In this document: positions 37,601 to 49,181 of the stretch, piece after piece
Position numbering within the stretch: the stretch's first letter is position 1
How the letters are laid out: each line of letters begins with the position of its first letter
The notes under the pieces: model-generated
Told to the model about the DNA's origin: nothing
The model's input: the letters and a program-made list of their open reading frames with translations, nothing else
Database searches by the model: none
Translations under genes and position numbers: made by a program
From: Quillaja saponaria
Taxonomy: Eukaryota; Streptophyta; Magnoliopsida; Fabales; Quillajaceae
DNA length: 64,000 bases
Direction of reading: 5' to 3'
NCBI GenBank assembly: GCA_029379385.1
Contig: CM055615.1
Span: 2,852,001-2,916,000 of the forward strand

Positions 37601-40600
37601 AATTTGGTAGGAGGAGGAAAAGAGCGAGGAAGGAATGAAGAGATTGAGACCAAAAGAATATGAGAGCTTATTCATGCTCTTTTTGAATATTAACAGTAAT
37701 ATATGTTGCTTAATAATACCAATGGTTACAATTTCACTACAGCACTAAAGTAACATATCTCATTCTCAACTCCCTCTGATGTTTGGCGAAAAAATAAACC
37801 TTCTGGTGTAGCACGTAGTGGGAAACATTATAGATGAATTAAAATTAGGGTTAACTTTTATATGTTTTTGGGAAACTAGGGAATTTAGTGTTATGAGAAT
37901 CAAATCCAGTCTGGTTGCTCTTATATAACAGGGCTGAAATAACTATTAGTGTCAAATTGATATTGTCTTAGGAATCACTCTTATGCAAAAGAAAGCATCA
38001 TACCTAAGGTTTGAAATCAAACCAGAGGCTAAGTTTTTTTATTCTTTTATTTCATGACTAAGGAATAAATTACTAGCATAATAACACTTAATCTGGACTA
38101 CTAACCTAGATGACATATAATTGACTAAATAAAATAAAACTTAACCCAAGACCCAAACAAAGCAATAAAGCCCAATCGGACACCGTCATAACTGGCCCAA
38201 AACATGAAGCCCACCTTATCTTGAAATAAATGAGATGTGGTGTTACTGCTGTGAACAGTGCTTCTATGTTACTTGTGAACAGAGACAGCCTGCAAAAATT
38301 CAGTCCAACTCCCACATAACACTGTGGTTCACCATCATCCCAGCAAATGAAGGCTTGGGATTTATCAATTTTCCCCCTTCTTGTTCCTTCTATATATCTT
38401 AAGCTGATTTCTCACCCTCTCAATCAGCAGAAACAATTATCCGCCTCAAGAGGCAGTGAATAATCATCATTGCACTTAACAACCAGACTCAGTATCTGTT
38501 GCAGTGTTTTGCAGTTTGCACCTTTGTTTCACCCTCCCTCTTTTGTTCTGCCTCTCCCATTTTTATATTATTTTTTCTGTGTATTATGAATATAACTAGA
38601 TTACACATGTATATTTATTCCAGTGGAGAAAGGGTTTGAAGCTTAGCAGTGAAACTGCAGTTGACAAAATCACGTTAGATGGAGTTCGGGGTTTGCGTGT
38701 CATGCTGAGTGCAACGGTTCATGATGTGTTGTATTACATGAGCCCCATCTACTGTCAGGAAATAATAGACTCGGTATCGTATCCTGTCTTGTATTTCTCA
38801 CCATCTATTACTTTCCTTTTATAATATATATTTTGGTCTATAGTATTCTGCTTCGGGAGCTTTTGAAGGGTGTTCTAATATCAGATATGCAATGTGACTG
38901 GCATGCTTTTTTTTTTAATTTCTATTCATGTTTCTGCTTAGGGTTTCTTGCCATCCCCTTGTACTTCTCTTCCTTAATACAATTTCTTTTTCTATTAAAA
39001 TCAGTTTGGTTGTCTTAAATACTTAATTTTTTATTTGGGATTCTTGACAGAATTTGCATTTCTCATAACAAAGAAGAGAAAAGAGTCATGTTACTTTTGT
39101 TAACTGAAGTTATTGAATGCGTAGCACTTTTGAGTTGCTTTTACATGGTAATTATTTTATACGTACTGGATGAAAGAAGCAAGTCTGAGAAGTACATTTG
39201 AGTTGTCGATATCATGAACAGAAAATATTATTTGAATTTTCTTGTTTCATCATCACATAAAACCATGATCTGTTGTAAAAGGCCACATGTTTTATCCACA
39301 TTCAAATTTGCTCTTTAGGTTAATTGGAAAAGTTGCTTTGGAAGGATGAGAATAGATGATAATGACCTAAAAGCATAACTCTATTTTGATGTTTTAATTC
39401 CAAATATACACTTTTTTTAGGTCTCCAATCAACTTAACCTTTTATATCTGAAGTTCCTCAAGAGGAATCCTGGTTACGATGGAAAGGTATGCAGCTTATT
39501 AACATGTACTATTTTTCTCTAATAAGATATATTTATATTCTATAACTGTTATGTTGACATTTATGTAGGTTTCCATATATGGTCACTCTTTGGGAAGTGT
39601 CCTCTCCTACGATATTCTCTGCCATCAGGAAAATTTGTCCTCCCCATTCCCAATGGACTCGATATACAAGGAACATGCTGATTCTGATTCAAAAAATCAT
39701 TCTTCAATGAGCAACAGATTGTCTAATCAGGAAGATATGAACTACTCTGTAATTGATGATACTGTCAGCATGGTGAGTCCCTCAAGTGACAAGGTGAGTT
39801 CACAATCAACTCTTCTGTTACAAGAGGGAGAACATTCATCAGACCCTCCTACAGTCATGGAATTTTCCACATCAAATATGCCTATATTTGCTGCGAAGTC
39901 CGACCATGAAAAACCAAGTTCTGTGGGAGATGTCTGTGGAAACCTTGTTGATACTAATGACATACTTTCTCAAAGAAGGGATGGCTTGGATGAATCTGTG
40001 AACATGAATTTAAATGTCCCGGATGATGGTTTAGGGAAAATCACTGAGAAATCAGGTGAAGATACAAGCAACAAAGAGAAAGTCATCAAAATTCTCAGAG
40101 AAGAGGTGTGAAGCTGAATAATTTTTTCTCTTAGCCTTCTTTAGCTACTCTTAGACACGAGATCTAATCAACTAAGCACTAATCTTTGCAGGTTGAGTCC
40201 TTGAAACTGAAAATAGCAAACTTGGAATCACGTCATGATTGTAGAGATACAAGTGAAAGGCTATATCATGGTAGTCTCTGATGTTCACATTACCTATTTA
40301 TTTCTTGTTTATGGGAGGAGATTGCATGTGTTCCTTTAAAGTTACTTCTGAATTGTAGCTCAAAGGAAATGAAGTTCTTATTACTATGCCAGAGCAATCA
40401 AAATCTGAGAAGTTGCCACGAGGACAAGATGATGCTCCCAAGAGTTATACCCCCAACATCAAGTACACAAAGCTTGAATTCAAGGTTAAGTAATGAAAAA
40501 TTATCGCTTCTATAGCACGTTCAGTTCTGTAGTCTCTACTTTGATATCAATATTATTGATTAATTCTTTTTGTAAACGAATTTGAATATTTATACAGAAA

Positions 40601-43600
40601 AAAGAAAAGTAAGTAAAGCTAAACTAATTTCACAATCTCCCTATAGTGCAAGCTACATGTTTTTCATGTGGTTCCGTTAAGTGTTACTTATATAGCTGAA
40701 ATTTATATATGGTAGGTTGACACATTCTTTGCCGTTGGATCACCTCTTGGAGTGTTCCTCGCTCTTCGTAATATTCGTATTGGCATCGGTAATAGTTCTT
40801 CCTACATGTTATTGTAGATGATGATCTTCAAATATCTCATTCAACCTTTTGTGATGTTTACTTTGTATCATTCATTAATGAACTACTTTATTCAACTAAA
40901 AGTGTTCAACCTTTTGGATTTTTTGAACTAGATTTCACACAAAACTCATGGACCCTAATGAGGGCCTACTGAATTCATATTTTGCCAGACCATGTAGGAC
41001 TTTAGGTCTTTAGCTAAGTAGACTGCGAAATGTCCACTCGGATATGATGTGGTGTGATGAACCATATGTTTGCCAATTGTCCACTCAGATATCATGTGGT
41101 GTGATGAACCATATGTTGTTGGCTGTCTCCTTTGCTCTAGCCAAATAATAGGTTTGTGATTGTGCATTTTAATAGGTTGGTCTCTGCTTTCAGCTTCTGT
41201 CTGTCTTCACTTTTCTGAAAATTCTATTTTTAAACTTATATAACGTCATTGATGCAACAGTATTGTGAAAAAAATGAAAAGGTTTCATATATAAATGACT
41301 TTTCATAAATCGAGTTAGGTCAATTTACGGTTTCAATTTTTTTTGTTCATTCTAGGAAAAGGGAAAGAATATTGGGAAGAGGAAAACATAAGAGAAGAGA
41401 TGCCATCTTGTCGGCAAATATTCAACATTTTTCACCCATTTGACCCTGTAGCAGTACAGGTATGTTGTACTCCTCTGCCATAATAAACATGTTTCTCTTT
41501 TTCCTCTGGTGGTGTATTATTTCAAAATTTTGTAATTTATATTGGCTGGAACTGGTTGCTTACCAATTTATATTGAGAGTTGAGCCTAAATCTTCGGAAT
41601 GCCTGTTAAATCCAAACTGCATATTATGCTATTTTGCAAGGAAAAAAGAAGGGGTGTTCTGCCTTTCAGGGCATAGCTTGAACTTTATTTGTAGTGACTC
41701 CACCTAATGTAGTAACAGTCAAGAACAAAAATCCTCCTGGTCCCTTGAAATTGTCCACAATCATGTCAGCACAGACATGTTTCCATCTTACTTAATGGAT
41801 AAATTACATTTTTCATCTTTATAGTTTGACTGAAAGTTCAGTTTAGTCCTAATAATTAAAAAAATAAAAAAAATATAGGATCTATGGTTTTGAAAACTAT
41901 GCAATGTGGTTCCTGCCATCACTTTTTGGCTAATCTAACTTAATAGCTGGTGATGTGGCTAACAACATTACCTCCTATATAAGTAACACTTAACGATTAA
42001 ACTATAGGGACGGAAAGTATAATTTAATTAGCCTTACTTATTTTACCCCTTCTACTGTTTTTTTTTTTTTTTTTTTTTCTGTGTTTTCCTTTGAGTAAAT
42101 CATATTCTTCCAACTTGAAATTTGTTATAGAATAGAACCACTTGTCTGTAAAGAATACATCAGCAAGCGCTCCGTTTTGATACCCTACCACAAAGGTGGG
42201 AGAAGGCTGCATATTGGATTTCAGGTAAGGCCGTTTAAAAATCATGCAACTTTGGGTTGGCCCCTTATGCTCTTATTCTCTGACAATCACCATCTTTGTT
42301 CTATAGGAGTTTTCTGAAGATCTAGCGGCTCGTTCTCAGGCAATAAAGGATACTCTGAACTCTGTAAGGGTGCGCTTTCTTACACTCTTTGTGTGAAATT
42401 TAGTCTCCCAGTGGTTTTTATTGGCACGAGTTAGTTTCTTTTGCTCTGATGTTAACCTGATTTAAATGTGGAAGTCACTGTCTAATTGACTTTGGTTTCA
42501 CTTTTTGGTCCTCTGTGACATTTTAGTAACTCTGGCTCATAGTAGTGTACATTTCACCTCTTACCTCTTTCTTCTTTGCTCCCATGCCACTTTCTCATTT
42601 TCTTTGTCAAACCAGTTAGTAGCAGAGCTATATGATGTTATATTTCCCCATCCTTATTAATCTCCATTGTAGCTTTTGATTGTTGAGCAGTGATAATTAT
42701 AAGTTTTGGCTATTGGAGCAGGTTAAAGTGCTCACAGTTTGCCAGTCAAGAAATGTGGATACCCTAGAAGGTAATAGAATCATGCCCTCAATTTTCTTAA
42801 TAATTTTTTTTTTTATCATTTTGTTATACTTCATTAATTTTTTATAGTTGTTATTTTAGTATCTTCTATTGTTTTGCATGTATGCACTGATGTAGTTAGC
42901 TTTGTGTATGTTTTATTTGCTTCGTTTAAATGATTTTTCGATAAGCAGTCATTGTTGAAAACTACCATTGGGTCAGCAGCCAGTTTGGTATGATTGCTTT
43001 TGAACCATTTGACCAAATATAAGGCAATATCATGAAGCAATTTATGCCTACAACTGATGCGTGAGCATGTATGCTGTTTTTTTTTTTTGAATAATTTCTT
43101 GCAGAAGGAGACAATAGTCAAGAAGAGGAAGAGAGATCATATGGCTCCCTCATGATGGAAAGGTTAACTGGAAATGAAGGAGGAAGGATTGATTACATGC
43201 TTCAAGTGCGTGGCTTTTCTAATCTGTTTTAATGGTGACATTGCACTGCCTACTTCTTGTTAATATGAGTTCATGTTAAATGTGCAGGATAAAACATTTG
43301 AGCATCCATATTTGCAAGCCATTGGAGCTCATACGTAAGAACCTTCATTTGTGTGCGTGTTCGTGTTTGTTTTGTCTTATTAGAAACCTTAAACAATCCT
43401 GTAGCTCCTCCGTGCGGGGAGGGTCCTCATAATTGTTCTACATGTTGTTTTATTTTCTAATTTGTGGTATGACTCTATCTTGTGGTTTCCTTAAGAAGGA
43501 TCTGCTCTTCCATAATCACATAAAGGATAAAAAAATCTTCTTTTGAATAATATGTTGCAACTACATTAGGATTCAAATTGCTTAAGGTTTCTGAAACTAT

Positions 43601-44200
43601 AGATCTCCCACTGGACATAAACAATTGAAAAATAAACCTTTTAATCAAGTACTCAGAAACTGATTTAACACTAGATTTCTATTAAGTTTATCTTCAAACT
43701 CATAAGAATCCTTTCAGGCAGAGATCATAGATGGGTCCCCTCACATTTAAGTCTGCCTGTTTTGAGGATAGTAATCCGATACCATTTTGCATCAATATGA
43801 ACTGGATTAATATGCTGAATGTCCTTTTGACGAGCCAGCAGATTTTCTAGTTTCTTCATTTTCATGTATACATGCAATTTAGTTGACTAGCTTGTCTCAA
43901 CTTGATAGTATATTGCTTGTACTTGACAATTAATACAATACGGCAAATCTTTTCTTGCTGTACAGAAATTATTGGAGGGATTATGATACAGCTCTTTTCA
44001 TATTGAAACACTTGTATCGTGATATACCTGAAGACCGAGTTGATTCCATTGGACGAAGCTCTAAAGGTGAGAGTAATTCTGCAGGTTGGCGTGATCAAAG
44101 AGAAAATGTCGATGAAGAGCTTCCTTTGACATTCTCAGACAAGGTTACAGTTAGAAACTTCTCGAGGAAGGCCAAGAAAATTCTCAAAATTTCTGATTAG
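31616..44200 (+). CDS. SGR2: SGR2-like DDHD-domain phospholipase A1; one frame break in exon 15
   Basis: Twenty-one exons: 31616-31841, 32999-33099, 33259-33453, 34549-34704, 35010-35081, 35181-35333, 36077-36127, 36954-37124, 38624-38773, 39421-39486, 39569-40105, 40192-40270, 40366-40484, 40716-40788, 41356-41459, 42131-42224, 42307-42369 (or 42363), 42722-42770, 43105-43205, 43288-43334 and 43966-44200. About 946 residues, close to Arabidopsis SGR2. SGR2 is a vacuole-associated phosphatidic-acid-preferring phospholipase A1 needed for shoot gravitropism. Visible: VRHLVFMVHGIGQRLE, lipase motif IYGHSLGSVL (Ser about 454), a coiled-coil stretch (KILREEVESLKLKIANLE) and the DDHD domain with FHPFDPVA, GRIDYMLQ, AIGAHTNYW and RDYDTALFIL (Asp746, Asp849, His868, Asp876). 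Exon 15 to exon 16 should read DPVAYRIEPLV; an extra G at 41454 breaks this. Exon 13 uses an aaag/G acceptor after a nearby TAG. The homology assignment is firm; orthology to SGR2 itself is likely. Confidence 0.93.
41800..42026. repeat. MITE in SGR2 intron 15
   Basis: A 227-base element with inverted ends: left taaattacatttttcatctt-tatagttt, right the reverse complement of taaattatactttccgtccc-tatagttt. It is non-coding and lies wholly in the intron, about 100 bases before exon 16. Confidence 0.75.
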
Positions 44201-44680
44201 TGGTGACCTTCCAAGACTAGTTTAGGGTGTTTCGTAGTAGTTCATCTGACCAAAATTTCTCGTTCTCTGAATTAACTAGCAATTTAATCTGTATCAGGTA
44301 ATTTCCAGTATCAGAATACTAGACAAGAAATGTACATGAGTAGGTCTTTACCAATTTCCTAGCTTTTCTGTTGTCATGGGCAGTTTCTTTTATTATTTCT
44401 TGGGTACAATATCTTTACACTTTTCATTGAATGTGTTTATGGCACAAAATTTGGTAAGGTGGATCATGATCTTCATGTTTGTGTTTAAATGTACACATTG
44501 CAATTTTGTGAATGTACATAGCGATTGAGATGTCTGCAATATCAATTAGTATGAATTTAGTTCACAAATCTATGTATTCGTTCAGATTTTGTGATAGATT
44601 CACAAGACAATTTTGTATCGAAATGTACACTGCAATTTTGTGATGTTACATGATTGAGATGATAAAAATGAAAAAAACAA
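44201..44680. other. 3'UTR and flank of the SGR2-like gene
   Basis: Presumed 3'UTR followed by spacer. A diverged direct repeat (gtacactgcaattttgtgat and relatives, ending gattgagatg) occurs at about 44488-44532 and 44622-44661. Confidence 0.4.
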
Positions 44681-45706
44681 AAAAGTCTGACAATAACACT
44701 AGGTTTTGTCTCCCTTTCAAGTATAGTTGTCAAAAGTAGATAACTTTGTTGATATAGGGAGGTTTGTTGAAGACATGTAGACAGAGGATAAGGAAATTGA
44801 AATCTGAATAATAATTGAAATGGTGATGAGAAGATAACTTTTTGGTGTTAGCTTAGTGGCAATAAGTTGGCCAGTGGGCTCAGCTGTCAAAAATGGACAC
44901 CATGAAGTGTTGAAGCTCTATTATTCCTCTGCGTAGTGATAATCATGGAAGAGAAAAAAGAAAACAGCAAACATGTCTAAATATTGAAAAGAGTGATAGT
45001 AATATATATATATTATAATATACTATTATAACGTACACTTTTAAGTATAAAAAATAAGAAACAGAAAAATAATATTATACTACTAAATAATGTTTGTACG
45101 TAACTTGAAAAAAGAAATTATAATGCTATGATCACTGAAAAATGAATGGTATACATGGTCACACAGCTCATCAAGCTTGAAATCTTGCAGAACTTGTTGT
45201 GGATTATAACACTAGGTTTTGTCTCCCTTCCAAGTATAGTTGCCAAAAGTAGATAACTTTCTTGGTATAGGGAGGTTTGTTGAAGATATGTGGACAGGGG
45301 ATAAGGAAATTGAAATGGTGATGAGAAGATAACTTCTTGGTGATTAGCTTAGTGGCAATAAGTTGACAAGTGGGATCAGCTATAAAAAATGGACACCATG
45401 AAGTGTTGAAGCTCTATTATGCCTCTGCGTAGTGATAATCATGGAAGAGAAAAAAGAAAACAGCAAACATATCTAAATATTGAAAAGAGTGATAGTAATA
45501 TATATATAGTTATACTGTTATAATATGATATTTTAACGTATTTTTTTAAGTATAAAAACTTCTAGTGATTAAGTAAAAAATAAATAAATTATATCACTAA
45601 ATAATATTTGTATGATAATGCTATGATCACTAAGAAATGAATGGTATACATGGTCACACGGCTCATCAAGCTTGAAACCTTGCAGAACTTGTTGTGGATT
45701 ATAAAT
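44681..45706. repeat. Tandem duplication of a ~510-base non-coding module (copies A1, A2)
   Basis: Copy A1 (about 44681-45208) and A2 (about 45209-45706) share long blocks such as gtagataactttgttgatat, aagtgttgaagctctattat, gcgtagtgataatcatggaa and catggtcacacagctcatca. A third copy lies at 47522-47925. Each copy lies on the 3' side of an F-box relic on the minus strand, so the module is probably the shared downstream flank of a duplicated F-box gene. Confidence 0.85.
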
Positions 45707-45904
45707 AAAGTAAACTAGAATTTGTAAGAAACCAGGTACTTCCTTTTTTAGTATACTTAATCAACCTCCACTCTAAGAGAACCCAATTATTTATCGGCCT
45801 CGAAACTATATATTCTCCCGTAACCCACAGTACAAAACAACTTGCTTTTGAAGTGTAGCGTTGGAGCAAACAAAAGGCAATCCCCTACTAAACCTAACCG
45901 TGAA

Positions 45905-46600
45905 TCATAATAATTTTTTTCCAAGTGATGGTCGTGCTAGAAACCTATAAAACTTTTCATTCTCAACATCAAACAACCATATTTGACTGATGTCATAAGT
46001 CATCATATGAAAACCTCCATTTAAAAAAAAAAACACATTGGACATAATTTTATTACATGGAAAGGGATTATCAGTTATACTTCTCCAACACTTAGACCCA
46101 AAAGTATGTATAAGTTTGTCATCGAACAATACAATTTTGTATTGGTTGGTGTTTCTGCAAAATCCAAACCCTGCTTTCATTTTAGGATAAGAAATATTCG
46201 GAGGACATTCCACAAACTCATTCAAAACTGGGTTGCAAATATGGCAATTTCTCCACTGTTTAGAACGTGGGAATCTGAAATCACTGAAACATTATAAAAC
46301 CATTACAAGAACCAATTAAATGTGTCAAATCATTTCTAGTGTAAGGGTGGGAAAAGATGGCTCCAAAATTTGGCTTCAAGTATAGAGCATGATTAGCAGG
46401 GCCTGTTTGATCATCAAACAGTTCTAGCATGTGTAAAAATGGACAAACTTGAGAAAATATGACTACAGGTTGTGCTTTTGAATGATGGAGTTTGGCAAAA
46501 TCAGGTTCAAGAAGGAGATTGTGAAAGGTTTCACAGACGTGATATACACTAAAATAGGAATTCTAAGCGATGGACATCATACAAAAGCCAAACTGGAAAA
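45905..46600 (-). pseudogene. F-box/FBA protein gene relic, copy 1
   Basis: Read on the minus strand from about 46570: VCETFHNLLLEPDFAKLHHS (end of an F-box), then FSQVCPFLHMLELFDD, YLKPNFGAIFSHPYTRNDLT, LIGSCNGFI, a frame break near 46291-46294, then SDFRFPRSKQWRNCHICNP, LNEFVECPPNISYPKMKAGF, and GGFHMMTYDISQIWLFDVE down to the stop near 45905. F-box proteins of this type are SCF ubiquitin-ligase substrate receptors; the later part is the F-box-associated domain. The N-terminal part of the F-box is not readable (a stop and AT-rich DNA upstream) and the C-terminus is short. The second copy (47936-48330) lacks the extra A at the frame break, reading NGFICYSD. Overall it is a broken gene. Confidence 0.75.
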
Positions 46601-46619
46601 ACTCACTAAACAACTCATA

Positions 46620-47028
46620 ATTTCTAAATTTCAAAATATATGATATTTTAAATCTAATATTTTTAAATTTAAAATATAATATTTTAAAATTTAAATATAA
46701 TATTTTTAAATTGAAATTATAAAATAATTTATAAATTTTATAATGTATGATGTTTTATGAATTTAAAATTTATGTTTAAAATTTTAAAATTGATGATAAT
46801 TTTTTAATTTTTAATGTATGATATTTTTAAAATTTAAAATGTATAATAAATTTAAAATTTATATTATATGATAATTTTTTTATTATAGTATATGATATTT
46901 TTTAAAATTTTAAAATTTATGATATTTTTTAAATTTAAAGTGTATGATATTTTTAAATTTTTTTAGTGTATGATATATTTAAATTTAAAATTTATGATAA
47001 ATTTAAATTTTAAAGTGTATAATAATTT
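46620..47028. repeat. AT-rich degenerate minisatellite-like tract
   Basis: About 400 bases are built from variants of ttaaatttaaaatgtatgat followed by atttttaaa, nearly free of G and C. A shorter stretch of the same motif borders the second F-box relic at about 48280-48345. Confidence 0.7.
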
Positions 47029-47029
47029 C

Positions 47030-47292
47030 TTCCCTGTCTCGTGTCTGCAGCCTTTTCCTTTGCGCGTGTGTGCTCTGTTTTCCTTTCGCCGTTTCTGCTC
47101 ATTTTTCCCTTCCTCGTTTCCTGCTCTTTTCCCCTTTCCCCTGTCTCTCTTTTTCCCTTTCTCCTGTCCCTGTTAATTTCTTCTCTCTCTGCTCTTTAAC
47201 CTTTTCTCCTTTCTGCTCTTTTTCCCCTTTCCCCTGTCTCCTCCTTTTTTCGTGTCGCGTCACCTCCACCCTTTTCCCCTCTCCTTTAAGAT
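47030..47292. other. Extreme pyrimidine-rich tract on the + strand
   Basis: About 260 bases consist almost only of C and T (for example tttcccttcctcgtttcctg and ttttcccctttcccctgtct), a strong strand asymmetry directly after an AT tract. It has no credible protein. Such polypyrimidine blocks occur in some retrotransposons and can form triplex DNA; I cannot tell which applies. Confidence 0.6.
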
Positions 47293-47521
47293 ATTCAGGT
47301 AAATAGGCCCTTTTTGTGTAAGGATGGTATAGTTGGATGGAGCTCGGGTTATAACAAGCTGGTAAATTAGGCTCAAAAATCAGATTTGTTCCAAAAATTA
47401 GATTTACAATCTAATTTTTAAATTTATTTATTTTAACTATTTAAATTATAAATTTTATCATATTAATTGGAGAATTGGTGAACCCTGTCCAAAATCCGCT
47501 CAAAAGTATAGTTGTTACCAA

Positions 47522-47925
47522 AAAAGTCTGACAATAACCTACAAGTATAGTTGTCAAAAGTAGATAACTTTGTTTCTGCAGGGAGATTTGTTGAAGATAT
47601 GCAGACAGAGGACAAGGAGATTGAAGTCTGAATAATATTTGAAATGGGGATAAGAAGATAACGTTTTGGTGTTAGCCTGGTGGCAATAGGTCGTCAAGTG
47701 GGCTCAGCTATCAAAAAAGGACACCATTACGTGATGAAGCTCTATTCTTGCTTTGAGGAGTGAAAATCACGGAAGAGGGAAAAAAAAAAAAAAAAAAAAA
47801 CAATAAACTTGTCTAAATATTGAAAAGAGTGATAAGAATATATATATTATAATACGATCTTTGAACTTATATTTCAAATATTTTTACATAATTTGTCTAA
47901 ATAAAAAAAAAAATGCTATGATCCT
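47522..47925. repeat. Third copy (A3) of the F-box-flank module
   Basis: Starts aaaaagtctgacaataacct and keeps blocks shared with A1/A2 (tagttgtcaaaagtagataa, ggacaccatt, tgtctaaatattgaaaagag). It is truncated relative to A1/A2 and joins the second F-box relic directly at gctatgatc. Confidence 0.8.
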
Positions 47926-47935
47926 TAATGTGTCA

Positions 47936-48330
47936 AATCACTGTAACATATAAAACCATTACAAGAACCAACTAATATGTGTCAAATCATTTTAGTGTAA
48001 GGGTGGGAAATGATGGCTCCCGAATTTGGCTTCAAGTATAGAGCATGATTAGCAGAGCCTGTTTGATCATCAAACAGTTCTAGCATGTGTAAAAATGAAC
48101 GAACTTGAGAAAATAACAGTACAGGTTGTGCTTTTGAATGATGGAGTTTGGCAAAATCAGGTTCAAGAAGGAGATTGTGAAAGGTTTTACAGACGTGATA
48201 TATACTAAAATAGGAATTCTAAGCCATGGACATCATACAAAAGCCAAATTAGAAAAACTCACTAAACAACTCATAATTTTTAAATTTAAAATATATGATA
48301 TTTTTAAAATCTAATATTTTTAAATCTTAA
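47936..48330 (-). pseudogene. F-box protein gene relic, copy 2 (truncated)
   Basis: The minus strand repeats the F-box half of copy 1 with high identity: LLEPDFAKLHHSKAQPV, FLHMLELFDDQTGSANHALY, LKPNSGAIISHPYT, a small disruption, then VGSCNGFICYSDLTH. It stops at the junction with module A3, so the whole FBA part is deleted. It is non-functional but helps date and correct copy 1. Confidence 0.75.
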
Positions 48331-49181
48331 AATATATAATAATTTTAATAGAAATTGAGACGAAAAATTTGAAATTGGTTAGATTAATATTTGATATGAA
48401 GTGGTAGTAGATTTTTATCGATTTATTTAATAAAAGAACATATGTAATATTATAGATAAAAATATCATTTGAGGTGATAGCTTTTTATCGATTATTTAAT
48501 CGGAAAACATCTGTAATATTATAGATAAAAATATTATTTGAGATAGGGACAACATAATTACTTATTTTAAATAGATTTTATAAAATAAAATTTGACCTAT
48601 TTAGTGTAGAATTAATTCATAATAGGAAAAAAAAAGTGAATTTCAATTATATTTTATTTATATTCTATATCGTTTCATTTAAGTATAATAGTTTCTACCA
48701 ACTCTGGTTTTATTTTATTTTTTTTCAAAAACCACGTTTCCTTATTGCGCAGAACAATTTTACCACCTGTCTATCTCCTATATATAATTTTCATATCTTT
48801 GAGTTTCTGATCAAGCTTGCAAACCCAGAATACAAGTGCTGCTTAATCCACTAAATTGACTGAGGAGCGTGCATTAACCTCTAGTTATTGTTTTACACTT
48901 CTTCAGTGGTAAATTGAAATACATATCGACCCTGTTTGGAGTTTGATTGTGGTCATTTTTGTTTCAACTATGAACTTTATATAGTTTATCCTTTGATCAG
49001 TATATAAGTATCTTGGTTATGATCATCAGTTCAGCATGTCTCTCTCAATTTCTCAAAGCTAGTATGCATATAAACCCTTCAACTAATATATATATATATA
49101 ATGATACAACCTTCTTATATAGTACAGGTATATGCATCTGATTTTGCAGAGTAGGACAATTTACACGCTCCTAAAATTACC
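48331..49181. other. Spacer and promoter region of the terpene synthase
   Basis: A tandem-like pair (tttttatcgattatttaat ... aacatatgtaatattataga) lies at about 48412-48540. Near 48960-49010 the DNA has tttatatagttta and agtatataagt, candidate TATA elements. A (TA)n run lies at 49087-49100. Confidence 0.4.

Noticed and set aside
45905..46225. Intact 106-residue F-box protein
   Set aside because: The frame is only the FBA part; the F-box half lies upstream in another frame and its N-terminus is lost, so it is a relic.
47070..47306. Phe/Ser/Pro-rich small protein in the pyrimidine tract
   Set aside because: The residues follow simply from C/T-only DNA; no codon or splice evidence.
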